A stretch of 5,180 bases of DNA from an uncultured Eubacteriales bacterium (lineage in GTDB: Bacteria > Bacillota > Clostridia > Oscillospirales > Oscillospiraceae): assembly GCA_900546485.1 (NCBI GenBank), contig URDK01000127.1, positions 1 through 5,180 on the forward strand. Reading direction: 5' to 3'. A model generated the notes under the pieces. That model did no database searches, was not told the origin of the DNA, and saw nothing but the letters and a program-made list of their open reading frames with translations. Positions 1-4,618 of the stretch are shown here, one piece after another. Numbering within the stretch: the first letter of the stretch is position 1; each line of letters starts with the position of its first letter. A program made the position numbers and the translations under genes.

Positions 1-55
1 GACTCAAGTCCGCCGTCTTCGGCATTACGTTTGCTACCCACTTTATCTTGTCCAT
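1..55 (-). CDS. N-terminal fragment, possible diaminopropionate ammonia-lyase
   Basis: Only the first 18 codons lie in the window; the gene continues past position 1 on the minus strand. The start is the ATG at 55-53, preceded by a clear AGGAGG ribosome binding site (around 65-70). The visible peptide is MDKIKWVANVMPKTADLS. From memory, clostridial diaminopropionate ammonia-lyases (YgeX/DpaL, PLP-dependent, splitting 2,3-diaminopropionate into pyruvate and ammonia) begin with a similar K-W-x-x-N-x-MPKT-D pattern, and this gene often sits near ssnA in purine-degradation clusters. The match rests on few residues, so the product is tentative although the gene start is solid. It lies downstream of ssnA on the same strand, but a 134-base gap with its own promoter-like elements suggests it can be transcribed separately. 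Confidence 0.5.
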   Translation of the reverse strand, partial: MDKIKWVANVMPKTADLS

Positions 56-113
56 GTCAAACAGCCTCCTAAAACAAATTTGAAGCCGCTAAAAATCTTT
101 TAGGTCTGCTCAA

Positions 114-131
114 ATAATAACACATTATTAT
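114..131. promoter_or_regulatory. Palindrome, candidate operator
   Basis: ATAATAA (114-120) and TTATTAT (125-131) are perfect inverted 7-bp arms separated by CACA. The site covers the proposed -10 and part of the spacer of the minus-strand promoter, where a bound repressor would block transcription. It is too A+T-rich and too short for a rho-independent terminator. Which protein would bind it is unknown; low-complexity A+T DNA can form such palindromes by chance. Confidence 0.3.
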
Positions 132-141
132 AAGAATGCAA
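114..141 (-). promoter_or_regulatory. Candidate promoter of the leftmost gene
   Basis: On the minus strand TTGCAT (141-136) is followed after 16 bases by TATTAT (119-114), a plausible -35/-10 pair for the gene starting at 55. An alternative -10, a perfect TATAAT at 132-127, lies inside the same stretch but has only weak -35 partners (TTTTTG at 155-150 with 17-base spacing). The surrounding 61-189 region is very A+T-rich and contains no gene. No convincing terminator for the upstream ssnA gene was seen here, so readthrough is possible. Confidence 0.4.
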
Positions 142-189
142 GAGGAAATCAAAAATATTTTTAGTTTATTCTCAATAATTTTTTCTCAC

Positions 190-1524
190 TCATGCGTTGG
201 CTCGGCGCCATAGGCCGGCAGCCTGTTTTTGAGCGCCCTCGAGGAGCTGTTCCTCGTCGGTGACAAGCAGGATATGGTCCTGCATCAGCAGCTTTCCGGC
301 GACGATGGTGGCGGAGACGCGGGCCGTTCCGGAGGCGGCTATGAGGTGGAGGTCCAGATTCTCCGCCGTCAGCGGCGTAGGCGGCACATAGTCGAGCACT
401 ATCACGTCCCCCGCCGCACCGGGCCGGAGCACACCCAGCTCTGTGCCGAAGATGCGGCTCGCAAAGGCCGCGTTTGATTGGAACAATGCCTGCGGCAGCT
501 CCGTGAAGCCAGCCTCCGGGTCCTGCGCGCTGTGGCGGCAAAGCAGCGAACCCACGGTCAGCTCGCCCAGCATGTCGGAGGCGAAGCCGTCCGTTCCCAG
601 ACCCACGTTCACACCGGCGCGGGTGTACTCCACGACGCCAGCCGCCCCCGCCGCGCCCGCCATATCGCTCCGCGGACAGTGGACTGCGAGGGTATCCGTC
701 TCCCGCAGTATCTGGACATCCTCCCAGTTGAGGTGGATGCAGTGCGCGGCTATGGTCTTTCGGCCCAGCACGCCGCGCTCGCGCAGGCGGCGCACGACGC
801 TCTTACCGTAGGTCTGGAGGCTGTGAGCCGTGTCCTCCAGGCACTCGGCCACGTGCAGATGGCAGCCGGAGGTGGCCGGGAGCGCCTCCATGCAGGCCTC
901 AAGCGTCCGGTCAGAGAGCGTGAAGCCCGCGTGCATGCCCATCATGCCGCAGCGCATGCCGTCGCTGCGCCGCGTGCACTCGCGCATGAAATCAACATTT
1001 TCGCGTATCGCCGCGCGGCACTTGCTCTCGCCCTCGCGGTCAGAGACCTCGTAGCAAAGGCAGGCTCGCAGCCCCAGCTCGTCCGCGGCGCGGCTTATCT
1101 CAGCCAGACTGCCCGTGACCGCACCGTAGCTGGCGTGGTGGTCAAAAACCGTGGTGACGCCGCTTCGGATGCACTCCAGGAAGGCCGCAGCAGCGCCGTG
1201 GTAGACGTCCTCCGGATTCATCGCCCGGTCGAGCCGCCACCAGTGGCCCTCAAAGAGAGCAGGCAGGTTTTTCCCTGAGCCGGTCCGGGGCAGTAGGCCG
1301 CGGGCGAGGCCGTGGCCCGCGTGGTGGTGGAGATTTATGAGGCCGGGCATTATCAGCCCGCCGCGGGCGTCCACATACTGCGCGCCCGGGTGCTCGCGGC
1401 GCAGCTTCTGCGCCGGGCCGAGCGCGGTTACGAGCCCGTCGTCTCCGACGGCCACCGCGCCGCCGCTTATGAGCGGGCGTTCCGGGTCCCGCGTCACAAC
1501 GGCGCCGTTGCCGATCACTATCAT
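190..1524 (-). CDS. ssnA: Putative aminohydrolase SsnA
   Basis: A 444-residue cytosolic metal-dependent hydrolase of the amidohydrolase superfamily (ATZ/TRZ, guanine-deaminase-like branch), about the length of E. coli SsnA. Visible metal and catalytic residues are the H66-x-H68 pair after IMPGLINL, the HLHVAE motif (H224, E227), H261 in AAHCIH, and D312 in GLGTDG. The block WWRLDRA (95-101) followed by IRSGVTTVFDHHAS (119-132) is characteristic of SsnA rather than of guanine deaminase or cytosine deaminase. The start ATG at 1524-1522 has an AAGGAGG site about 11 bases upstream. SsnA's exact substrate is not firmly established; it is one of the genes tied to anaerobic purine/uric-acid catabolism together with ygeX, ygeY, ygeW, ygfK, hyuA and xdhD. 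Its position beside a probable ygeX start and a divergent regulator supports that pathway. Confidence 0.9.
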   Translation of the reverse strand: MIVIGNGAVVTRDPERPLISGGAVAVGDDGLVTALGPAQKLRREHPGAQYVDARGGLIMPGLINLHHHAGHGLARGLLPRTGSGKNLPALFEGHWWRLDRAMNPEDVYHGAAAAFLECIRSGVTTVFDHHASYGAVTGSLAEISRAADELGLRACLCYEVSDREGESKCRAAIRENVDFMRECTRRSDGMRCGMMGMHAGFTLSDRTLEACMEALPATSGCHLHVAECLEDTAHSLQTYGKSVVRRLRERGVLGRKTIAAHCIHLNWEDVQILRETDTLAVHCPRSDMAGAAGAAGVVEYTRAGVNVGLGTDGFASDMLGELTVGSLLCRHSAQDPEAGFTELPQALFQSNAAFASRIFGTELGVLRPGAAGDVIVLDYVPPTPLTAENLDLHLIAASGTARVSATIVAGKLLMQDHILLVTDEEQLLEGAQKQAAGLWRRANA

Positions 1525-1543
1525 TGCTTAAAATCCTCCTTCT

Positions 1544-1574
1544 GGGCCGAGGCTGTCATGTTGCAGCCGAGCCC
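1544..1574 (-). other. Hairpin in the ssnA leader
   Basis: GGGC (1544-1547) pairs with GCCC (1571-1574) and GGCTG (1551-1555) with CAGCC (1564-1568), with a small internal loop and an 8-base terminal loop. In the minus-strand RNA it would fold immediately upstream of the ssnA ribosome binding site. No U-run follows on either strand, so it is not a simple terminator. A role in mRNA stability or translation is possible but unproven. Confidence 0.3.
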
Positions 1575-1617
1575 AAAAGCTAAAAAAATTTTTTGGAAAT
1601 CTTCTTTTTTGTAATAA

Positions 1618-1646
1618 TTCGCTTGTGCGGGGCACGATTTTATGAT
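1618..1646 (+). promoter_or_regulatory. Candidate promoter of the PAS-HTH regulator
   Basis: TATGAT (1641-1646) is a good -10, with a weak TTCGCT (1618-1623) at 17-base spacing as -35. Transcription would begin near 1653, which is the first base of an in-frame ATG lacking a ribosome binding site; this argues for the downstream TTG as the real start of the gene. The poor -35 suggests a weak or activated promoter. Confidence 0.35.
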
Positions 1647-1651
1647 AAAAT
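1637..1651. promoter_or_regulatory. Perfect palindrome between ssnA and its regulator
   Basis: ATTTTAT and ATAAAAT form perfect 7-bp inverted arms around a central G (1644). The site overlaps the proposed -10 of the regulator gene and lies about 115 bases upstream of the divergent ssnA start. Local regulators often bind such a shared region to control themselves and the divergent enzyme gene. The link to the PAS-HTH protein encoded next door is inference. Confidence 0.4.
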
Positions 1652-1688
1652 TATGCAAACATACATTCCGAAGGGAGTTGGTCCAGTC

Positions 1689-2339
1689 TTGTTGAGCAAA
1701 GCCACGCTTCAGATGCTCCGCCAGATAGCCCACGGCCTGTGCAGCCAGTTCGGCAGCAATTGCGAGGTCGTTGTCCACGATCTCAGTCTCAGGCAGCCGG
1801 ACAGCAGCATAGTCATAATCGAAAACGGGCATGTCAGCAGCCGCAAGCTTGGCGACGGGCCGAGCCACATAGTGCTCGAGGCCCTGCGCGCGGACCCGGC
1901 CACTCTCGAGGACAAGCTCTCCTACCTCACCCGCACCCACGACGGCCGCATCCTCAAGAGCAGCACCATTTACATCCGGGACGAGGACGGCAGCGTCGCC
2001 GCCATTTTTGCCATCAACTACGACATCACGGGTCTGCTGGCCATCGAGGGAAGCCTGCGTCCGCTCATATCCACCGGCACTCCTGAGTCCGGCGCCTCCG
2101 AGCCTGAGAGCATCCCGCTCAACGTCAACGACCTCCTCGACGAGCTCATCAGCCAGTCCATCAAGCTCGTCGGCAAGCCGGTCGCCATGATGAACAAGGA
2201 CGACAAGATAAAGGCCATCCAGTTCCTCAACAACGCCGGCGCCTTCCTCATCACCAAGAGCGGAGACAAGGTCAGCAAGCAGTTCGGCATAAGCAAGTAC
2301 ACATTATATAACTATATGGACGCGAGCCGCAGCGAATAA
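1689..2339 (+). CDS. YheO/DauR-like PAS-domain HTH transcriptional regulator
   Basis: A 216-residue cytosolic transcription factor if translated from TTG 1689. The N-terminal half (about 6-117) matches the YheO-like PAS domain: CEVVVHDL (25-32), ENGHVSSRKLGD (45-56), LKSSTIYIRD (89-98) and AAIFAINYDI (104-113). A Pro/Ser/Glu-rich linker (about 126-145) leads to a DauR-type helix-turn-helix ending in GDKVSKQFGISKYTLYNYM (192-210). In characterised relatives the PAS domain senses a small ligand (D-arginine for DauR); the ligand here is unknown. AAGGGAG (1671-1677) lies 11 bases before the TTG. In-frame alternatives are TTG 1692, ATG 1653 and ATG 1593; neither ATG has a ribosome binding site, and the family alignment starts near residue 6. 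It is divergent from ssnA, so it probably controls that gene and perhaps the permease operon. Confidence 0.85.
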   Translation: MLSKATLQMLRQIAHGLCSQFGSNCEVVVHDLSLRQPDSSIVIIENGHVSSRKLGDGPSHIVLEALRADPATLEDKLSYLTRTHDGRILKSSTIYIRDEDGSVAAIFAINYDITGLLAIEGSLRPLISTGTPESGASEPESIPLNVNDLLDELISQSIKLVGKPVAMMNKDDKIKAIQFLNNAGAFLITKSGDKVSKQFGISKYTLYNYMDASRSE

Positions 2340-2354
2340 TGTTTTCGCCGCACG

Positions 2355-2394
2355 TACGCCCCGGAGCCTGCCAAGGCCCCGGGGCGTATTTTGT
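2355..2394 (+). terminator. Rho-independent terminator of the regulator gene
   Basis: TACGCCCCGG (2355-2364) and CCGGGGCGTA (2379-2388) form a perfect 10-bp stem, with an inner GCC/GGC stem (2366-2368 with 2375-2377) capped by TGCCAA. TTTTGTT follows directly. It lies 15 bases after the regulator's stop. On the minus strand the hairpin sits just past the stop of the convergent small gene, but the bases after it there are not U-rich, so termination in that direction should be weaker. Confidence 0.85.
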
Positions 2395-2585
2395 TATGGC
2401 TGCCAGACGGAATATCCGTAGACCATTATCACGATGCTCACAACGAGCAGCACGTTTCCGACGGTTATGTACGCGGGGGTGACGCAGAGGCAGGCCATGA
2501 AGGCGCCTATGGCCATGATTATGGTGCCGATGAGCGCAGCCAGCTTGTAGCGCAGGAGACTGGGCTTCTTGTTCTTATCCGTCAT
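2394..2585 (-). CDS. Small two-helix membrane protein coupled to NCS1 permease
   Basis: A 63-residue protein I do not recognise as a named family. After a basic N-terminus (MTDKNKKPSLLRYK) there are two hydrophobic segments, about 15-35 and 39-58, with a very short connecting turn, so it should form a membrane hairpin. No signal-peptide cleavage site or metal motif is evident. Its ATG (2585-2583) is one base downstream of the permease TGA, and GGGAGG inside the end of the permease gene supplies the ribosome binding site, so the two are almost certainly cotranscribed and translationally coupled. An accessory or regulatory subunit of the transporter is a reasonable inference, unsupported by homology. 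The codon style matches its neighbours and the ribosome binding site is strong, so I consider it real. Confidence 0.75.
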   Translation of the reverse strand: MTDKNKKPSLLRYKLAALIGTIIMAIGAFMACLCVTPAYITVGNVLLVVSIVIMVYGYSVWQP

Positions 2586-2586
2586 G

Positions 2587-3885
2587 TCAGTTCGCCTCCC
2601 TATTGAGCATCACGTTGTTTTTTCCTGTGACGAGCATGAGCACCGTGTAGAGCAGCGCGCCCAGCACGAGACTGTTGAGCGAGGGCAGACCCCAGGGGAT
2701 GACGTACACGAGCACCGCGCTCACGACCCAGCTTATCCAGGGTATCGCGTTCCATTTTGCAAACGCGGCGCTTTCAAGGCTGGTATAACGGCCCTTGTGG
2801 ATGATGAAGTAGTCGGCGAGGATGATGCCCGCGAGCGGCGGGACGATGTTGCCGAGCACGTTCAGGAAGGAGTAGAAGAAGTCCACCTGATAGGGCTTGA
2901 GCAGCGTGGCCAGCGCCGAGATGGCTATGACGACGATGAGGGTCTTGTTCCGTCCGGCCTTGAAGCTGTTCGCGAGGTTGAGGCTGGTGGAATAGAGGTT
3001 GGCGACGTTTGTCGTGAAGATGTTGGTGGTCATGAGGATGAGCGCGGGGATGACGAGACCGAAGCCGAGCAGGACGTTGGTCAGGTCGTAGTCGTTCATC
3101 GCGATGGTGGCGATGGCGCCGCAGACGATCATGAGGATGTTGCCGAAGAGCAGACCCGTGAGCGCGGAGGCCACGGCGGTCTTTGTGCTCTTGGCGTAGC
3201 GCATTATGTCCGCGATACATGTCGCCGTTGAGAGTATCCACGCGCCGATTACGGTGGTGACGCCGGCGGCGAGGGTCATAGGCGCCGAGGGGCGGTAGGC
3301 CATGAGGGCCTCCCAGCTGCCGAGCACGCCCATAGAGCGGATGGTGGTGGCGATGGAGAGGAACACGATGGCCGGGATGGCCACGTAGCCGAGGATAGTG
3401 ATGGCCTTCACGCCGTAGAAGGCGAAGGCGCCCATGGCAATGGCGCTGAGCACCATGCAGATGGCCTCGCCCACCTCGCCGAGGCCGAGCGCCGTGGCGA
3501 CAAAGTGGCCGTAGGTGGCGGCCTGGATGGTGTACCAGCCGATGTTGACGATGGGCACGAAGATGGAAGCCAGCTTGGAGCCCATGGTGCCGAAGCTGTA
3601 ACGGGTAAGCAGTGCGAAGGTGAGTCCGGTCTTGCTGGCGATCACGCTGACTGCGACCGCGATGAGGCAGAGAAAGACGTTGCCGATGAGAGTCGCGTAG
3701 ATGACGTGCTTGAAATCCAGTCCGACGGCCAGCGTGCCGCCGGCCATCATCGAGACGATGACGAAAACGAAGCCCGTCCAGATGATCGTCAGGCTTATGT
3801 AGCTCTTGCGCTCACTCTCCGGGACGGCGGAGAGCGAAAATTCGCTGTCCTGCATGGCTGCTTTGGTCTCGTTGTTTTCCTTCAC
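2587..3885 (-). CDS. NCS1 family permease, CodB-like (cytosine/purine type)
   Basis: A 432-residue inner-membrane transporter of the nucleobase:cation symporter-1 family, close in length to E. coli cytosine permease CodB and aligning with it throughout. Visible landmarks are VPESERK (21-27), TGLTFALLTRYSFG (86-99), NIGWYTIQ (114-121), ADIMRYAK (225-232), TTNIFTTNVANLYSTSL (286-302) and PPLAGIILADYFI (349-361), with about 12 hydrophobic segments. CodB has TTND where this protein has TTNV (residue 294), so substrate preference may differ from cytosine; purines, uric acid, allantoin or hydantoins are options. The start is GTG 3885-3883 with GGGAGG about 9 bases upstream; the next in-frame ATG (residue 11) has no ribosome binding site. 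It is first in an operon with the two-helix protein and is transcribed from its own promoter through a long structured leader. Confidence 0.88.
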   Translation of the reverse strand: MKENNETKAAMQDSEFSLSAVPESERKSYISLTIIWTGFVFVIVSMMAGGTLAVGLDFKHVIYATLIGNVFLCLIAVAVSVIASKTGLTFALLTRYSFGTMGSKLASIFVPIVNIGWYTIQAATYGHFVATALGLGEVGEAICMVLSAIAMGAFAFYGVKAITILGYVAIPAIVFLSIATTIRSMGVLGSWEALMAYRPSAPMTLAAGVTTVIGAWILSTATCIADIMRYAKSTKTAVASALTGLLFGNILMIVCGAIATIAMNDYDLTNVLLGFGLVIPALILMTTNIFTTNVANLYSTSLNLANSFKAGRNKTLIVVIAISALATLLKPYQVDFFYSFLNVLGNIVPPLAGIILADYFIIHKGRYTSLESAAFAKWNAIPWISWVVSAVLVYVIPWGLPSLNSLVLGALLYTVLMLVTGKNNVMLNREAN

Positions 3886-4092
3886 TTTTTGGACCTCCCT
3901 CTTTCATTGAAAAATACCTTTAGTTTCCTTCTCGGCCCGCCGCGGCTCGCGGCAGGAACTCGGAGGCGGCAAAGGCTCCCCATGATGAGGTCTTTGCGGC
4001 TTTCGCCGCGCGGTCCGTGCACTGACCGCAACCGTACCCGTGTTAGACATGTCGCACAAAAAGATTTTTTCATGCGGCAATAATTCTGTTGC
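3886..4092 (-). ncRNA. Long structured 5' leader of the permease operon
   Basis: About 205 nt separate the predicted transcription start (near 4092) from the permease GTG. Most of the gene-free stretch 3886-4261 is this leader. In the minus-strand RNA the pairings I can see are: GCGGTC/GACCGC (4010-4015 with 4024-4029) with a loop containing self-complementary GTGCAC; directly abutting it GCGGC-GAAA-GCCGC (3996-4009), a GNRA-capped stem; and GCCGCG/CGCGGC (3939-3944 with 3948-3953) enclosed by AGTTTCC/GGAACT (3922-3928 with 3955-3960, one bulge). The length and nested stems suggest a cis-acting regulatory RNA. I could not match it to the TPP, purine or guanidine riboswitch consensus sequences. 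There is no clear terminator, so any control may act on translation or stability. Confidence 0.4.
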
Positions 4093-4098
4093 ATTTAC

Positions 4099-4127
4099 AG
4101 TATATAGCCCCGTGAACAAAATGTCAA
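4099..4127 (-). promoter_or_regulatory. Promoter of the permease operon
   Basis: On the minus strand a perfect TTGACA (4127-4122) is followed after exactly 17 bases by TATACT (4104-4099), one base from consensus. This should be a strong housekeeping-sigma promoter, starting transcription near 4092. It runs divergently from the arsR promoter, whose -35 begins 54 bases to the right. Confidence 0.8.
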
Positions 4128-4134
4128 CAAAATA

Positions 4135-4150
4135 TTTTTGATATCAGAAA
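4135..4150. promoter_or_regulatory. Near-palindrome between divergent promoters
   Basis: The 8-bp palindrome TGATATCA (4139-4146) extends to a 16-bp element with TTT and AAA flanks and one mismatched pair. It sits just upstream of the permease -35 and 31 bases upstream of the arsR -35, where an activator could act. The rest of 4128-4180 is A/T tracts that could serve as promoter UP elements. Chance occurrence in A+T-rich DNA is quite possible. Confidence 0.2.
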
Positions 4151-4180
4151 ATTTTTTATTGCTTCCTACAAAATTTTCTC

Positions 4181-4210
4181 TTGACAGTTGAACAGTTGCT
4201 CAACTATAAT
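4181..4210 (+). promoter_or_regulatory. Consensus promoter of the arsR-ATPase operon
   Basis: TTGACA (4181-4186) and TATAAT (4205-4210) both match the housekeeping consensus perfectly, with an 18-base spacer. Transcription should start near 4217, giving a leader of about 45 nt. The spacer is filled completely by the first operator, so the strong promoter is presumably silenced by the repressor when metal is low. Confidence 0.9.
4187..4204. promoter_or_regulatory. ArsR/SmtB operator 1
   Basis: GTTGAACAGTTGCTCAAC is an imperfect inverted repeat (7 of 9 half-site positions symmetrical) lying exactly between the -35 and -10 hexamers. Its reverse complement differs from operator 2 by a single base. 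SmtB/CzrA-type repressors bind palindromes of the TGAACA...TGTTCA kind at the promoters of their own operons, which fits. Confidence 0.85.
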
Positions 4211-4226
4211 GCGTATGTAACAAACA

Positions 4227-4244
4227 GTTGAGCAATTGTTCAAC
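4227..4244. promoter_or_regulatory. ArsR/SmtB operator 2
   Basis: GTTGAGCAATTGTTCAAC is an 18-bp inverted repeat (8 of 9 positions symmetrical) located between the predicted transcription start and the ribosome binding site, about +11 to +28. It is 17/18 identical to the reverse complement of operator 1, with 40 bp between centres, close to four helical turns, so dimers on the two sites would lie on nearly the same DNA face. Confidence 0.85.
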
Positions 4245-4261
4245 CATCTGGAGGCGACGAC

Positions 4262-4618
4262 ATGGCAAAAAGCGAATTCTCCTGCTCCGAGAATATAGTC
4301 CACGAGGACGCTGTGGCCGAAGTGCGCGGGAAGATGCACGACGGCAGCATGCTGGACACCGTGGCCGGCTTTTTCAAGGTACTGGGCGACGGGACACGTA
4401 TGCGCATCATATCGGCGCTGGCGGTCCGCGAGCTCTGCGTCTGCGACCTGGCCGAGGCGCTGGGCATGACCAAGAGCGCGGTCAGCCATCAGCTCGGCAC
4501 TCTGCGCGCGGCCCGTCTGGTCAAGTGCCGCCGCGAGGGCAAGAGCGTCTTTTATTCGCTTGACGACGACCACGTCCTCAAGATGCTGGAAGGAGGCCTC
4601 GAGCATGTCCACGAGTGA
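4262..4618 (+). CDS. ArsR/SmtB-family metal-sensing repressor
   Basis: A 118-residue winged-helix repressor that releases DNA when it binds metal. ELCVCDLA (57-64), with Cys59 and Cys61, corresponds to the alpha3N thiolate site of CadC-type Cd/Pb sensors, with Cys8 as a possible further ligand. The recognition helix is in MTKSAVSHQLGTLRAA (69-84). The C-terminal helix carries D102, H104, H115 and E118, which align with the four alpha5 Zn(II) ligands of SmtB (D104, H106, H117, E120). Both classic sensing sites therefore look intact. GGAGG (4250-4254) sits 7 bases before the ATG at 4262. Two matching operators in front indicate autoregulation, and the next gene, a metal ATPase, overlaps its end. 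The inducer is probably Zn, Cd or Co; which one cannot be read from sequence. Confidence 0.93.
   Translation: MAKSEFSCSENIVHEDAVAEVRGKMHDGSMLDTVAGFFKVLGDGTRMRIISALAVRELCVCDLAEALGMTKSAVSHQLGTLRAARLVKCRREGKSVFYSLDDDHVLKMLEGGLEHVHE

Noticed and set aside
151..162. AAAAATATTTTT as terminator downstream of ssnA
   Set aside because: It is an A/T-only palindrome without a loop or G+C stem, so it would not form a stable terminator hairpin.
478..1278. Long plus-strand ORF antisense to ssnA
   Set aside because: It is a shadow of the G+C-rich ssnA gene: composition is Arg/Ala/His-rich, no domain is recognisable, and the opposite strand carries all catalytic motifs.
2569..3231. Plus-strand ORF antisense to the permease
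   Set aside because: It encodes an Asp/Glu/Val/His-rich low-complexity product typical of the complement of membrane-protein codons; the NCS1 motifs are on the minus strand.
3886..4092. Known riboswitch in the permease leader (TPP, purine, guanidine)
   Set aside because: I could not find the TPP CTGAGA core, a purine three-way junction, or paired ACGR-loop hairpins. The leader is reported as unidentified instead.
3882..4094. A 70-codon minus-strand ORF filling the permease leader and overlapping the permease start by GTGA
   Set aside because: Its ATG coincides with the predicted transcription start and no ribosome binding site precedes it or its internal ATGs. The product is an Arg-rich sequence of no recognisable family, and the region is better explained by hairpins. 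The GTGA overlap is suggestive but not enough.
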